Source: Streptococcus sp. HPH0090
GTDB lineage: Bacteria > Bacillota > Bacilli > Lactobacillales > Streptococcaceae
DNA: 64,000 nucleotides
NCBI RefSeq assembly: GCF_000411475.1
Contig: NZ_KE150465.1
Location: 60,120 to 124,119, forward strand
Direction: 5' to 3'
How positions within the stretch are numbered: position 1 is the first letter of the stretch; the number at the start of each line of letters is the position of its first letter. Positions 26,126 through 38,500 of this stretch are shown in pieces. The notes beneath the pieces are model-generated. The model was not told where the DNA came from. It saw only the letters and a list, made by a program, of their open reading frames with translations, and searched no databases. Both the position numbers and the translations under genes were made by a program.

Positions 26126-27499
26126 TCAGTTGTGCTCATTTTCTAGACTTTCTACTAGCTTAGCTAGATTCATAGAGTTAGAACCTTTAAGCAAGATTTG
26201 GTCATGTGCACCAAGACTTTCCTTAACTTGCTTGACCATGGCTTCAAACTGGTCTTCCTCAGCTGTTTTCTTAAAGTAATAAACATGACCGATTGGGAAC
26301 ATTTGACTGGCTAGTTGGGCCAATTCCGCAATATCTTCACCGTAGAAAATTACGGTATCAAGGGCATCGGGTGTAATGCTCAAAATCATTTGATTGTGGA
26401 GTTGAACAGACTGGTCTCCAAGTTCTTTCATATCTGCCAAAACTGCGAGTTTCTTACCACCTTCATTGGCTGGAATGGCAGAGAAAGTCTCTAAAATCAA
26501 TTTCATGGCAGTTGGATTGGCATTGTAGACATCTGACAAGATATCTGCACCGTTGGCAGCTTTTTTCCACTCGGTACGATTGCGGGTCAATTCAAGATTT
26601 TGGAAGGCTTGATGGATTTGCTCCTCAGTTACTCCTTCTTGCAAAGCAACATAAGATGCAATCATGGCATTGGTCGCATTGTACTTACCAGTTACTGGCA
26701 AGTCGAGAGCCTGTTCCAAGAAATTAGCCTTGAAAGTTAAGCTATCCTTACGCTCAATCAATTCTGTAATTTTGAGTTCTGCACCTGGACCAAAACGGAC
26801 CACTTTTTGCTCAGTAGGTAGATAATCCTCTACAATAGGATCAGCTGGTGCTAAAAGCAAGGTACCCTTTCCCATCCCATCAGCGATTTGCAATTTCCCT
26901 TTGGCAATTTCAGAACGGTCTTTAAAGAAGGCCAAATGAGCTTCTCCGACCAGAGTCACAATAGCTGTCTTTGGATGAGCTAGTTCAGATAAGAGATGGA
27001 TGTCTCCTAGATGATCCTGTCCCATTTCCAAGACTAACTTTTCAGTGTCATCTGGCATATGGAGAACCGTGTAGGGAAGCCCAATCTCGTTATTATAGTT
27101 CCCTTGTGTTTTGTAGGTTTTGTAGCTTGTTGAAAGCAAATGGGCCAACATATCCTTGGTCGTTGTCTTCCCATTTGAACCTGTAACAGCAAAGACATCG
27201 ACTCCTGTCTTCTGAAGGTAATAGGCCGCAAGAGCTTGAAAGGCTGTCAAGACATCATCTACTAAAATGTAAGGATGACCTTCTACTTCCTTTTCTGACA
27301 GAGTTACAACAGCGCCATTTTCAAAAGCTGTCTCGATAAAGTCATGACCATCACGCGCCCCCTTTAGAGGAACAAATAAATCCCCAGGTCCAATCAAACG
27401 ACTATCAAACTCAGCCTTGACTAGCGGGCTATCCGCATAACTTGTCACATCATTTTTTGCACCGACGACACGCGCAACTTCGTGAATCGTAAGTTTCAT
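26126..27499 (-). CDS. murF: UDP-MurNAc-tripeptide-D-Ala-D-Ala ligase MurF
   Basis: 457 residues with the Mur ligase ATP loop GSNGKTTTKD near 107 and the three-domain Mur pattern (N-terminal substrate domain, ATPase core, C-terminal domain). It adds D-Ala-D-Ala to the cytoplasmic wall precursor. It lies just downstream of ddl, which makes the dipeptide substrate, so pathway order matches gene order. Confidence 0.98.
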   Translation of the reverse strand: MKLTIHEVARVVGAKNDVTSYADSPLVKAEFDSRLIGPGDLFVPLKGARDGHDFIETAFENGAVVTLSEKEVEGHPYILVDDVLTAFQALAAYYLQKTGVDVFAVTGSNGKTTTKDMLAHLLSTSYKTYKTQGNYNNEIGLPYTVLHMPDDTEKLVLEMGQDHLGDIHLLSELAHPKTAIVTLVGEAHLAFFKDRSEIAKGKLQIADGMGKGTLLLAPADPIVEDYLPTEQKVVRFGPGAELKITELIERKDSLTFKANFLEQALDLPVTGKYNATNAMIASYVALQEGVTEEQIHQAFQNLELTRNRTEWKKAANGADILSDVYNANPTAMKLILETFSAIPANEGGKKLAVLADMKELGDQSVQLHNQMILSITPDALDTVIFYGEDIAELAQLASQMFPIGHVYYFKKTAEEDQFEAMVKQVKESLGAHDQILLKGSNSMNLAKLVESLENEHN

Positions 27500-27552
27500 G
27501 TTTACTCCTTTAAAAAGGGGCAGGGAGTCTTGCCCCGCCCTTATAGTTGTCT

Positions 27553-28596
27553 TTACAATAGGTGTGCTTCGCGTTTATCAAAACTCTCTTTAGCAAGGTC
27601 CACCAAACGCTCAATTAGTTCTGAATAGCTAATCCCCATGTTGTCCCAAAGTAATGGATACATAGACCATTGGGTAAATCCTGGCATGGTGTTAAGCTCG
27701 TTTAGGAAAACTTCACCCTTATCTGTATAGAAGAAGTCGCAACGTGATAATCCAAGTCCACCAATGGCACGGAAGGCAGCTTCTGCATTTTTACGCATGA
27801 CTGCTACTACATCATCACTAATCTTGGCTGGAATATCCATAGTAATCTTGTTATCAATGTATTTTGCTTCGTAGTCATAGAAGGCTACGTCCTTGACAAC
27901 TTCACCAGGAAGCGTGCTCTTGACATCATAGTTTCCTAAAAGCCCAACTTCGATTTCACGCGCATTGACGCCTTGTTCTACCAAGACACGGCTATCATAT
28001 TTAAAGGCGAGTTCGAGAGCTTGATGGAGTTCCTCTTTATTTTCAGACTTAGAAATACCAACACTAGAACCCATATTTGATGGCTTGGTAAAGACTGGAT
28101 AAGTTAATTTTTCTTCAACTTCAGCAATCTTAGAAGCCAAGTCATCCCCTTCAACAATGGCTACGTAAGGGACTTGGGCAATTCCAGCAGATTCCAAGAC
28201 ACGCTTAGTTGTGATTTTATCCATGGCAAGATTTGAAGATAAGATGTTACAACCGACATAAGGCATTTTCAAGACTTCTAAGAAACCTTGAACAGAACCG
28301 TCTTCTCCCATAGGTCCATGAAGAACTGGAAAGACAACTGCTCCTTCTTCATAGATGGCACTTGGAGCAACTTTCTTGTCCCAATCAATCGTTTCATTAG
28401 TCATGAGGCGTTCATCTTGACCAGGAGTTTGGGTAAATTCTTGGGTTTTGATGAAATCACCAGACTGGCTGATAAAGAAAGTTTTGACCGCAAAACGATC
28501 ATAATTAACCGCACGCATGACACTCTCAGCTGACAATACAGACACTTCACGCTCTGCACTGCGTCCACCATATAATAAAATAATTGTTTGTTTCAT
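27553..28596 (-). CDS. ddl: D-alanine-D-alanine ligase
   Basis: 347 residues with an ATP-grasp fold: [11 protein letters not shown] at the N terminus, [14 protein letters not shown] near 170, and the metal-binding end [19 protein letters not shown]. It makes the dipeptide used by MurF. It is separated from recR by a bidirectional terminator. Confidence 0.98.
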   Translation of the reverse strand: MKQTIILLYGGRSAEREVSVLSAESVMRAVNYDRFAVKTFFISQSGDFIKTQEFTQTPGQDERLMTNETIDWDKKVAPSAIYEEGAVVFPVLHGPMGEDGSVQGFLEVLKMPYVGCNILSSNLAMDKITTKRVLESAGIAQVPYVAIVEGDDLASKIAEVEEKLTYPVFTKPSNMGSSVGISKSENKEELHQALELAFKYDSRVLVEQGVNAREIEVGLLGNYDVKSTLPGEVVKDVAFYDYEAKYIDNKITMDIPAKISDDVVAVMRKNAEAAFRAIGGLGLSRCDFFYTDKGEVFLNELNTMPGFTQWSMYPLLWDNMGISYSELIERLVDLAKESFDKREAHLL

Positions 28597-28675
28597 ATGA
28601 TTGTCCTATTTCTACTAGAATACTCGCTTTTTAGTATATCACATTTGTTTATTTTTTTAAACTTGAATAGCAAAA

Positions 28676-28708
28676 AAGAGACTGGATTAAAAATAAATCC
28701 AGTCTCTT
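28676..28708. terminator. Terminator between recR and ddl
   Basis: Perfect AAGAGACTGGATT/AATCCAGTCTCTT hairpin with T-rich flanks. It ends the pbp2b-recR unit on the minus strand. Confidence 0.85.
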
Positions 28709-28761
28709 GATTTCTTGAAATCTTATATGCTAACTAATTGCCTGTTCTATATCCTTACAGA

Positions 28762-29358
28762 CTAGAGTTCTGTACGATTTTCGATGGCTCTCAGGAGCGT
28801 TACTTCATCTGCATATTCGATATCAGCTCCTACCGCTAGTCCTCGTGCTAGGCGAGTAACCTTGATCCCTGCGGGTTTGAGAAGTCGAGAGATGTACATA
28901 GAGGTCGCTTCACCATCAGCAGTCGCATTGGTTGCTACGATAACCTCTGAAACCTCGCTATCCATGAGACGAGTCATAAGACTTTTGAGATTGATATCAT
29001 CTGGACTAATCCCATTCATAGGCGAAATAAGGCCATGTAGGACATGATAAAGCCCGTGATATTCCTGGATATTTTCCATGGCAGCGACATCTCGACTATC
29101 CTCCAGAACCAGAATCGTAGATTGATCACGGCTAGGATCCGTACAGATAGAACATGGATCCTCATCTGTCAAACGTCCACAAATAGAACAATAGGTCAAT
29201 TCTCGCTTGGCTGCAAGAAGATTTTTGGCAAATTCATTGACGTCGTCATCCGACATCCCAATGGTATAAAAGGCCAGTCGGGTTGCTGTCTTAATCCCGA
29301 TACCTGGAAGTTTAGAATAACTGTCAATCAGCTTAGCTATAGGCGTTGGGTAAAGCAT
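28762..29358 (-). CDS. recR: Recombination protein RecR
   Basis: 198 residues: helix-hairpin-helix start ([14 protein letters not shown]), a four-Cys zinc motif ([16 protein letters not shown]), and a Toprim domain ([23 protein letters not shown]). It acts with RecF/RecO in recombinational repair. It starts 10 bp after the pbp2b stop, a pairing conserved in streptococci. Confidence 0.98.
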   Translation of the reverse strand: MLYPTPIAKLIDSYSKLPGIGIKTATRLAFYTIGMSDDDVNEFAKNLLAAKRELTYCSICGRLTDEDPCSICTDPSRDQSTILVLEDSRDVAAMENIQEYHGLYHVLHGLISPMNGISPDDINLKSLMTRLMDSEVSEVIVATNATADGEATSMYISRLLKPAGIKVTRLARGLAVGADIEYADEVTLLRAIENRTEL

Positions 29359-29368
29359 GGCTTCCTTT

Positions 29369-31411
29369 CTAGTTCATTGGATGGTGTTGATTGTATAGAT
29401 TGATAATGTCGCGAGCAATCGAAGGTCCAACACCGTTAGTTAGATTGGTGTTATGCGGGAATACGACCGCAACCGCAATCTGTGGGTTATCTGTTGGTGC
29501 ATAGGCCACGGCATTGGTATTATTGGCTTTTTGACCACCATTGACGTAACTTTCGGCTGTACCAGTTTTTCCGCTGATAGAGACTGCTGCTCCATTTGAA
29601 AATGCGCGACCTGTCGTAAGAGCACTTGTTCCGTGTGATACTTGGTAAAATCCTTGTTGCAAAATAGATATGTCCGACTCAGAAATATTGATCTTATTCA
29701 TTTCTGTGCTGTCCGTTTGCTTAATGAGCTCTCCAAGACCACCTTGCTCATTGTTGTCATAGATTCCTTCTACGATGTGAGGAGCTAAACGGACTCCATT
29801 ATTGGCAATGGTTGCAACGTACTGAGCCAACTGCATTGGTGTGTAGTTATCGAACTGTCCGAAGGCATTATTTAGGTAGTTGGCCAAATCATAGTCTTTA
29901 GGAATAAATCCTGTCGACTCATCTGGTAGGTCAATCCCTGTAGAAACTCCCAAACCATATTCACCAAATGTTGAACGTAGTTTGCCCATAGCAGACTCAA
30001 GATTGTTGGTTCCTACTGTCATATTCGGCTGATAGGTTTGTCCCATGATTCCGAGGGCAGTTTGAACCATGTAGGTATTGGATGAATATTCCAAAGCCTC
30101 AACAGCTGTAATCGGGAAGGAGCCATAAGAGAGTGTGTACCAAGAATTAATCGGTGCAGAACCTTGGAAAACAATTGGTTGGTCCGTCAAGGTTTGGTTA
30201 CCTGATAAGACTCCATTTTCCCAACCGGAACTGATGGTTGCAGCCTTGACGACAGAACCTGGAACAAAGACATTAGTGACAGTTCCGAGTGAGTCTGAGG
30301 TCAATTCACCCGTTTCTACATTGTGCTTCATTCCTGACATAGCCAATACAGCTCCTGTCTTAGGATTGAGGGCTACTGCATAGACACCTTCTGAATATCT
30401 AGCTCCACCATTTGCAAGTTCTGAGTTGAAATAACTTTTTAGGAGACTGTCCACGCTATCTTGGAAGGCCAAATCAATGGTTAATTTAATGTTTTTACCC
30501 TTGCTTCCTTCTTCAATATTTTCTACACTCTCCATATCTCCATGCTTGTCCAAATGGATTTCCTTAACTGTCCGTTTTCCTTGCAAGACTTCTTCGTATT
30601 GTTTTTCAAGATAAGAAGTCCCAACACGGTCATTGAGCGAATATCCTTTTTTCAAATAAGCATCCACCTCTTCTGCTGGAAGACCAGATTTTTCACTAGA
30701 AACACTTCCAACAATAGATGCAAGAGAAGTTTCTAGGACTTTTCGATCCCATGAAGTAGAAATCGAAATACCTGGCAATTCCTTAGATGCAGATGCAATC
30801 AGAGCTACCTGCGTATCCGTCAAAGGATCGGTTTGGATATTCCCTGTCGCAAAATTTTCTACTGAATTGAGTTGGCTAAAGAGGTAGATTGCTTTCTTTT
30901 CATCCTCTGAATAATCCAGCTGATTGCCTGCAATACTCTCAGCAGCATTGTTATAGAGATCCGATTCAGAAAGTTGATTGCCATCTGAATCGTACCGTTT
31001 ATCTTTTGGAAGAGCTTCGACTGTCTTCTTATAAACTTCTGCATCAGCCAAATAGTAGTCAGCCATTTGACGGTCCGTCAACTCTGGAGAAGTAACTGTG
31101 ACGTAGTCCAACAATTTTTTAGAAATGTCTTTCAAATCCGCCGCAGTCATCTTGTTGCTTCGTGTGAAGGAAACAACTTGCTTCACAGTATTTTGAACCA
31201 AAGGCTTTCCTGCTGCATCATAGATTTCTCCGCGAGCAGAACCCATGGTTACCCGTGTTTGACTCGCTGAAGCTAGCTTAGTCTCGTAGAAATCCTTGTG
31301 AAGAACTTGCATATACAGTAAGCGGCCGATAATTGCTAAAAAGAGCAAAATGACGATTGCGAATAACAAATTAAGCCGTGTCGGTATCGAGTGGCTATTG
31401 AATTTTCTCAT
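29369..31411 (-). CDS. pbp2b: Penicillin-binding protein 2B, class B transpeptidase
   Basis: 680 residues: short cytoplasmic start, membrane anchor (about 16-36), pedestal domain, and transpeptidase domain. Active-site motifs are S386-VVK, S443-S-N and K615-TG, the same numbering as pneumococcal PBP2b. Thr446 next to SSN is the penicillin-susceptible state. Residue 476 is Gly, which in pneumococcus (Glu in laboratory strains) is seen in mosaic alleles. It is needed for peripheral wall synthesis. Confidence 0.98.
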   Translation of the reverse strand: MRKFNSHSIPTRLNLLFAIVILLFLAIIGRLLYMQVLHKDFYETKLASASQTRVTMGSARGEIYDAAGKPLVQNTVKQVVSFTRSNKMTAADLKDISKKLLDYVTVTSPELTDRQMADYYLADAEVYKKTVEALPKDKRYDSDGNQLSESDLYNNAAESIAGNQLDYSEDEKKAIYLFSQLNSVENFATGNIQTDPLTDTQVALIASASKELPGISISTSWDRKVLETSLASIVGSVSSEKSGLPAEEVDAYLKKGYSLNDRVGTSYLEKQYEEVLQGKRTVKEIHLDKHGDMESVENIEEGSKGKNIKLTIDLAFQDSVDSLLKSYFNSELANGGARYSEGVYAVALNPKTGAVLAMSGMKHNVETGELTSDSLGTVTNVFVPGSVVKAATISSGWENGVLSGNQTLTDQPIVFQGSAPINSWYTLSYGSFPITAVEALEYSSNTYMVQTALGIMGQTYQPNMTVGTNNLESAMGKLRSTFGEYGLGVSTGIDLPDESTGFIPKDYDLANYLNNAFGQFDNYTPMQLAQYVATIANNGVRLAPHIVEGIYDNNEQGGLGELIKQTDSTEMNKINISESDISILQQGFYQVSHGTSALTTGRAFSNGAAVSISGKTGTAESYVNGGQKANNTNAVAYAPTDNPQIAVAVVFPHNTNLTNGVGPSIARDIINLYNQHHPMN

Positions 31412-31449
31412 ACAAATCAGTCTCGTTTCTAATCAAAATCTTACTTTTC

Positions 31450-31458
31450 ATTGTACCA
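31450..31458 (-). promoter_or_regulatory. pbp2b extended -10 promoter
   Basis: Minus strand TGGTACAAT about 40 bp before the start; no clear -35. Confidence 0.5.
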
Positions 31459-31524
31459 TAATTTAGGGAGAAAATTATGGAAAAAGAAAAGACTTTTCCT
31501 TTTTGGTCCAAAAATTATTTTCTA

Positions 31525-31533
31525 TGATATAAT
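31525..31533 (+). promoter_or_regulatory. nanR extended -10 promoter
   Basis: Plus strand TGATATAAT, about 70 bp before the nanR start. A TTGGTC lies 19 bp upstream of the -10. Confidence 0.6.
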
Positions 31534-31603
31534 GGTAGTAAGCGCTATATTATTTGTTAGATTTATCAAAGTAATTCTGGCAAATAGCTATAAAAGGAGT
31601 CCC

Positions 31604-32455
31604 ATGAATAAGCAAGATATCTCTACGATCATTGATCTTCACTTTGAAGAAATGACCGATTTGGAGCAAGAGATTGCCCGCTATTTTCTGCAGGCAGATA
31701 CGATAAATGATGACTTATCCTCTCAGCAAGTCACTCAAAAACTTCATATTTCTCAAGCAGCGCTCACTCGTTTTGCCAAGAAATGTGGTTTTAAGGGTTA
31801 TCGAGAGTTTATCTTCAAATACCAACAACAGAAAGACACTCTTTCCACTCCTCAACAGGATATGAACCCTTTGACTCAGAGAGTTCTCAGAAGCTATGCA
31901 AATCTACGAGAAATTTCTCAAGGTTTGATTGACGATGAGCAACTGGAGCGTGTGGCTCAGATGATTGACCAGTCAGAACGTGTATACTTTTTCGGAACAG
32001 GAAGTTCTGGTTTGGTAGCACGTGAGATGAAGCTACGTTTCATGAGACTGGGTGTCGTCTGTGAGGCATTGACAGATCCGGACGGTTTTGCCTGGACGAC
32101 TAGTATTATTGATGAAAAATGTTTGGTCTTTGGTTTTTCCCTCTCAGGAACAACACCATCTATCATCGACAGTTTACTAGATGCACAAGATATGGGAGCT
32201 AAGACTGTTCTCTTTACAAGTTCTCCCAATAAGGAAACCCAAGAATTTACAGAGACAATATTGGTGGCGAGCCAGAACCAGGCTCCTTATATCCAACGAA
32301 TCTCTGCGCAAATCCCAATGCTAATTATCATTGATTTACTCTATGCTTATTTCCTAGAAATTGATCGCGAAAGTAAAGAAAAAATCTTTAATAGCTACTG
32401 GGAAAATAAGAAATTGAATGGTTATCGTAGAAACAAAAGAAATAGAATGCCCTGA
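31604..32455 (+). CDS. nanR: RpiR-family regulator of the nan locus (NanR)
   Basis: The frame opens at 31451, but ATG 31604 is chosen because AAAGGAG lies just before it and the RpiR fold starts there (MNKQDISTIIDLHFEEMTDL). The 283 residues hold an N-terminal helix-turn-helix (about 1-75, with LHISQAALTRFAKKCGFKGY) and a C-terminal SIS sugar-phosphate-binding domain (YFFGTGSSGLVAREMK near 128). In pneumococcus the homologue at this position activates the sialic acid genes. Proposed sites are the four TGAAA-N4-TTTCA-like boxes in this window. Confidence 0.9.
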   Translation: MNKQDISTIIDLHFEEMTDLEQEIARYFLQADTINDDLSSQQVTQKLHISQAALTRFAKKCGFKGYREFIFKYQQQKDTLSTPQQDMNPLTQRVLRSYANLREISQGLIDDEQLERVAQMIDQSERVYFFGTGSSGLVAREMKLRFMRLGVVCEALTDPDGFAWTTSIIDEKCLVFGFSLSGTTPSIIDSLLDAQDMGAKTVLFTSSPNKETQEFTETILVASQNQAPYIQRISAQIPMLIIIDLLYAYFLEIDRESKEKIFNSYWENKKLNGYRRNKRNRMP

Positions 32456-32478
32456 AATAGAAAACTATTCAGGGTTTT
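32450..32478 (+). terminator. nanR terminator
   Basis: CCCTGAAATAG/CTATTCAGGG hairpin overlapping the stop codon, followed by TTTT. Confidence 0.8.
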
Positions 32479-32500
32479 CTATTTCTAGTCACTATCGATA

Positions 32501-32533
32501 AAAAAGGGAACCCTCAATGGATTCCCTTTTTTT
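32501..32533. terminator. Bidirectional terminator after the protease-fucosidase gene
   Basis: AAAGGGAA/TTCCCTTT hairpin with A and T runs on both sides. On the minus strand it lies about 40 bp past the stop of the surface protein gene. Confidence 0.8.
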
Positions 32534-32570
32534 ATAGTGCTACATCACACTTTATTTGATTTTCTCTATG

Positions 32571-35500
32571 CTAATCCTTCACATCTTTTTTGAAGAAGAA
32601 TAGCATCATTCCTGAAACAAGAGTGAGAGCAGGTAAGAGAGCTGAAGTTGCTTCTTCTCCTGTTGCTGGCAACTGTTTGCCAGCTGAATCAGCTGCAGTT
32701 CCCTTCGCCTCTAGTTTGTCTTCTCCCATAGGTTGTGGTGCAGGAGTTTCTACATTTGTTGGTGTATCAGGTTGATTGGCATCTTTGTAGACGACTGCAT
32801 AGACACCCAGATGTGGAGCTACAAATTCAAGTGCTGAACCTTTCTGTTCAAACTTGACTTCCTGCAATTCTTGATTTGCATTCATAGCATAGACATTAGC
32901 TACGTCTGAAGATACTAAGACTTGCACAAGAGCTGCACCTTTCAACTGAACAAGCTCACCTTTTTCATTCTTCAATTGAACTTGATACGCATCGAAACGT
33001 CGACCTTCCAAGACTTGATCAGCAACCTTATCAACCTCAAGAACAGAACCTCCATTGAGATCCCCTTCACGGGCAATTAGTTTCACGTTTGTTGAAGCAT
33101 CTTTCAAAACCTTCAATGTGCTATCAGTTGATGGACTTTCTTCCTTGGTACCAACTTCGATAATACGATCTTGGGCTTCCTCACGTTCAACCTTGACAAC
33201 CTTACGTTTACTACCATCGACTTCTACATAAGTAGTCACTTGTCCGTCTTTTCCTTCGGAAATAACTTGTTCTTTACCTTTAGCTAAATCAGCGTTCTCA
33301 CGGCGAACAGTCTTGAAGGCGATTGGTTCTTTCTCTACTTTTAGATTTGGTAGATTAAAGTCCAAATTCATAACGCCTTCTGTCGGCATAGCAGTTCCTT
33401 CTTGAGTACCGACTTCAACGATGCGGTCTTGAGCTTCCTCACGTTCAACCTTAACAACCTTACGATCGCTTCCATCAACTTCTACATAGGTCGTTATTTG
33501 TCCGTCTTTTCCTTCAGAAACGACTTGTTCCTTACCTTTAGGTAGAAGAGAATTTTCACGACGAATAGTGTTGAAGGCAATCGGCTCTGTCGTTACTTCA
33601 AGGCTTGGTTGAGTTACACTCAATTCTTTAACACCTTCAGTTGGAAGATTTGAATGTTTCACTTCCTCTTCTGGTTTGCTTGGCTCCTCTGGTCTTGCAG
33701 GCACTTCTGGAGCTGGTTCCTCTTTTGGTGTCGCCTGAAGATTGTTGATAGATGTCAAAGCGTCTTTCAAGGCCTTATCTACTGCATCCTGAGTTTTGGC
33801 TTCTTCGATAGCTCCCAAGGCTTGCTCTGCAAGTTCAACTAGTTTCTTCTTAGCTTCCTTGTCATCACCTAGCTCAGCTGTTTTATTTTTAATCGCTTCG
33901 GACAAGCTTTCCATAGCTTTATCGTAGTCAATCTTAGGCTCTTCTGGTTTGTTTGGTTCCTCTGGCTTAGTTGGCTCCTCTGGACGTGCAGGTTCTTCAG
34001 GAGCTGGTTCCTCTTTTGGAGTTGCTTGAAGCTGATTGATGGATGTCAATGCTGCTTGCAAGGCCTTATCTACTGCATCCTGAGTCTTAGCCTCTTGGAT
34101 AACTGTTAAGGCTTGCTCTGTTAATGCAACTAGTTTCTTCTTAGCTTCCTTGTCATCACCTAGCTCAGCTGTTTTTTTCTCAATTGCTTCTGTCAGACTT
34201 GCCATAGCCTTGTCATAGTTTGGCTCTTCTGGCTGATCAGGTGTAGGTGTGTCATCTGCACCATAATTATCTTCCTTATCAAGGATATGTTGCAAGACAG
34301 CTGCTGTTTTGAGGACTTCTTGTGGTTTCGCATCACTTGCTGCAAGCTGCTCTGATAATTTGTCCAAGTTCGACTTGAAGGCTTGACGCGCTTCTGGTGT
34401 ATTCTTCAAACTTGTTTGGTCAAATTTAACCAACTCATCCTTCCAACTCTTCATCGCTTGGATTAACTCTGCTTTGGTATAAAGAGCACTATCTTCACCA
34501 TGAGTGATGAACTGGTCAACTTGGATACCAATATTTCTCGTAGTATCATTACGTTTTGGATCCAATTGCAAGGTTACAGCATGCCAACCCTCTTCGAGTC
34601 CAGTCAAACGAACGAGAGTCTGACCACCTTGACGGGTAGTAGCTGTACCACTGAAGTACTTCTTACCGTTGTATTCAGACGCATTCCCTAGACCATCTTG
34701 ATACTCGACTTTTCTACCGTCTAGCGTTACTCTGTAGATACCATGTCCTGGATCCACATATCCTTTAATTTCGAGACCTGTACCGTAGAAGTAGGCTGTT
34801 ACACTAACATTTTTCTTCTGCTCTTCTGTCAAATGACCAAATGATGCCCATGATTCAGTATTTTGATATTTATCTGCTGAATTCGTTTCATGGTGCCAAC
34901 CTGGGCTATAGTCAAGCTGACTAGCCTGATCGTCATAGCTAGTTTGGTCTTTTAGAAGCAATTCTGCTTTCATCACTCGAATCGTTGCTTCTGAAGCGAA
35001 TCCAAGAAGAGCATTGTCAGAAACGCTGGTCATTTTCACCTTGAAGTCAAAGATAGAGTCAGCTTGCTCAGTAAAGTCAATCGTTGGAATCGTGATAGTT
35101 TTTTCAGTTTCACCATCTTGGAAGGTTAGGTCAGCTGTTGTATCCTTGTAAACCTTACCGTGAACCCCAGTTCCTGGCTCTGTTACGACATGGACTGTTG
35201 CTACACCCTTACTTCCACCAACACGTTTGATGGTTACAGTTACCGGTTGACCTTTTTGAACTTCATAGGTTGTTTCTTTCATCTCAAACATACCCTTGCC
35301 TGCATTGTTGAGGGTGTAAATACCTTCAGTTGCAATGGCTTCGCCAGTTTTATTGACAAGTTTGATAGTATGTTCACCAGGAGCCAAGTCATCTGTTTCA
35401 TAGACCATTTGGCTACGTTTACGAGTTGCATTCTTGGTTTGAACATCTGCAACTTTTTGACCATCCACATAAACAGACATTTCCCCGTGGTTTGGATCGA

Positions 35501-38500
35501 CGGTAGAAACAACATATGCTTTTGTTCCTGTGAAGCGGTAAGTTACGCTAGCGTCTTTCTTGTTGGTCCACATAGATGTTCCACGGATACCTTCAGATTC
35601 ATCATACCAAGTTGTATTTTCTTTATCGGCTGTGGTATTTGAATGGTAATCCAATCCAAGTGGGTAGCCATCTGTTTTCTCGATACTGCTTGGTGTCTTA
35701 TAAACAGAGAAGTTTGTCAAAATAGGTGTTGCTTGTGCACCAGTAATCGTCACGCGAATCTTTTGTGCTTCTACTGGCTGACCTTGGATCAGACGACGAT
35801 AACCAACAGTTGAGCCTTCACCGTATGGTACCCAACGACCGTTGAGCTCCACTTCAACCTTGAATCCAGAGATACGTTGCCCTTTAGCGATATCTTCTTT
35901 GAGTTCGACCACGTCAAAGCGTCTCTTTTGACCTAAATCAACAGTGAATTCTCCTGTCTTAGCATCATTTGCTGGCGCCCAGCTGGTATCATCCTTACCA
36001 TCTGTTAGGTGGCTTGCTTGATACAAGTGATTCTTACGAGTAGAGCTTGCAGTAACTGTTGCACCCTTAGCAAAGTCAGTCGCATACATTTGGTCCAAGG
36101 TTGCTCGGAATTCTTTCAAGCGAGCTACATCTGCATCTGCGAATCTACCTTCTTTATTTGGTGGAATATTGAGTAGAAGTGGCGTTCCACGACCAACAGA
36201 TTTGAAGTAAATATCCATCAAATCTTTGATTGATTTTGGTTGTTGATTGTCATGGTAGAACCAACCTGAACGGATAGAAACGTCTGCTTCACCGACAGAG
36301 TACATATCTCCTTCTGGATCCCCATGGTTGAGATATTCATTCTTCACATCGTCAGTGATTTTAGCTTTCTTAACCTTATGCCAAACTGGATCACCAGCAA
36401 TACCACGTTCATTACCAATCCAACGTACACTTGTTGGTTGAGCAGAGAAGATAGCGATATCTCCTTCAGCTTTCTTGATGTACTCAAACCACTTATCAAA
36501 GGTATAGGTTACTTTTTGAGCCCCGCTACCACGCGCACCATCCATCCATACTTCGATGAACTTACCGTTATTTCCGTATTTAGGATTACCAAGGATTTCC
36601 TTGAGTTGGTTGAGGTAGTATTCGTTGTACTCTTTTTCAGTATTCACGTGATAGTTTGGATTGTTTGCATCCCATGGTGATAGGTACACACCCATATTCA
36701 TATCATACTTAGTTGCTGATTTTGAGATTTCTTCGAGAAGGTCACCCTTACCATTTTTCCATGAACTAGCAGCTACGGTATGTTTTGTGTATTGAGAAGG
36801 ATAGATGACAAATCCGTCATGGTGTTTGACAACCATGATAGTTCGTTTGAATCCGGCATCCTTCAAGGTCTTAATCCACTGGTCTGTATCAAGATTTGTT
36901 GGATTAAAGTACTCAGGATTTTCTCTACCATTTCCCCACTCAGAGTTGGTATAGGTATTCATACCATAGTGGATGAAGGCAGCCAATTCTTCCTTATGAT
37001 AATCTAATTGAGCCTTGCTTGGTAGTGGACCGTAGGCAGCAATTTCTGTTTCTTCGTCCTTTGGATCCACTACCGGAGTTATAGGAGTTACTGGTTTTGG
37101 ATCTTCAATTTTTTCGTATTCAAAAATAACTTCATTCACCCCTTTGTGTTGGATTGTTGCTTCTTGGCTTGCATTGACTGCACGATAGCCTGCAATTTCT
37201 TTGGCTTGGAATTTATGAACGAAAGAAACATCATATTCCTTCCCTTCATTATTATCCACATCTGCAGTAATCAACTCTTTATCAGAATCTTTCAAGCGAT
37301 AGTGAACTTCAAAAGAACCTCTATTGACTTTGTAGACAACCTTAATAACACGAGTTCCGGCAGGTGCCTTGCTCACAACACTATGGTCCTCAGTCCAAGC
37401 ATCTTTCAATTGTTTATTAACAGGAGCATCGCCAATTGAAACAATTTCGTATTTTTCTTTATTCTTCTTGTAGAAGTCGGTTTTCTCAATTTCTGATTTG
37501 TAGTTATAGCTAAATGGAGCACCAACTTCAGCCTTATCAACAAAGGTATCATTTTCTTTGACGAGGTTGTCATTTTCGTCCACATGTTCGATGACCACAC
37601 GACCATAGTCAACCCCTTCAACAAGAGTAGCAAGGCCACTATTGTCAAAGGCATACTTGTTTCCACCAATGACAGCTGTGGTATTTCTGAGTAATTGTCC
37701 TTTTGAATCAAAGTAATAGCGATTATCGTTATCACCTTGATACCAGCCTTCTTTGACACCGTATTTTTCAATGATGCCTTTAACCCATGCTAATTGTTCT
37801 GGAGACAAGACTAGACCTCCACCGAAGCGGTCTTTTTCAGCAATATTCATATTGTCAACAGTCCCACGTTGGTGGATTCCGATAACTTTTCCTTCACCGT
37901 TGATGATACCACCACCAGAAAGTCCAGAAACAGAAGTCAAACGATAAGTAATACCAACTGTTCCCTTATCATCATATTTTTCAGTACCTTTAACAACACC
38001 ATCAGCCTTATACAATTGACCAGGTACGATTGGTTCCTTCAATTCTGGAGAGCTTGAATCTGTAGGGTAACCAATTGTGCTAACAGGTTCTCCGGCTTTG
38101 TATTCTCGATGTTCTGCTAGAGGAGTGAAGGTCGCAGCCTTATTTGGACTAGCGATTTGAAGTGGAATAGGTGCTACGACCAAGGCTAGGTCATTCTTGT
38201 AACCTTCACCAAACTTTTCTTTATTCCAGAAATGGATATCCTTTTCCTTGAAAATAACTGTTTTTCCTGAATCTGGTAGAGATCTGACCTTTGGACTATT
38301 TGAACCGACATTGTAGTAGAACTTAGCAGTATCACCACCACGGATAGAGCCCGCATTGGTATCTGCATCCTTGACTAAGAAATTATGCGCTACTGTCAGG
38401 ATGATGTTTGGAGCAACAAAGATACCTGAACCTGAGTTAAGGTAATCCTGTTTACCGCCATTTGCAAGTGGAGAGCTAAAAATGCTATAAACCATCGTCG

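Noticed and set aside
35160-35642. 160-codon plus-strand frame
   Set aside because: Antisense shadow of the protease-fucosidase gene; no start signal.
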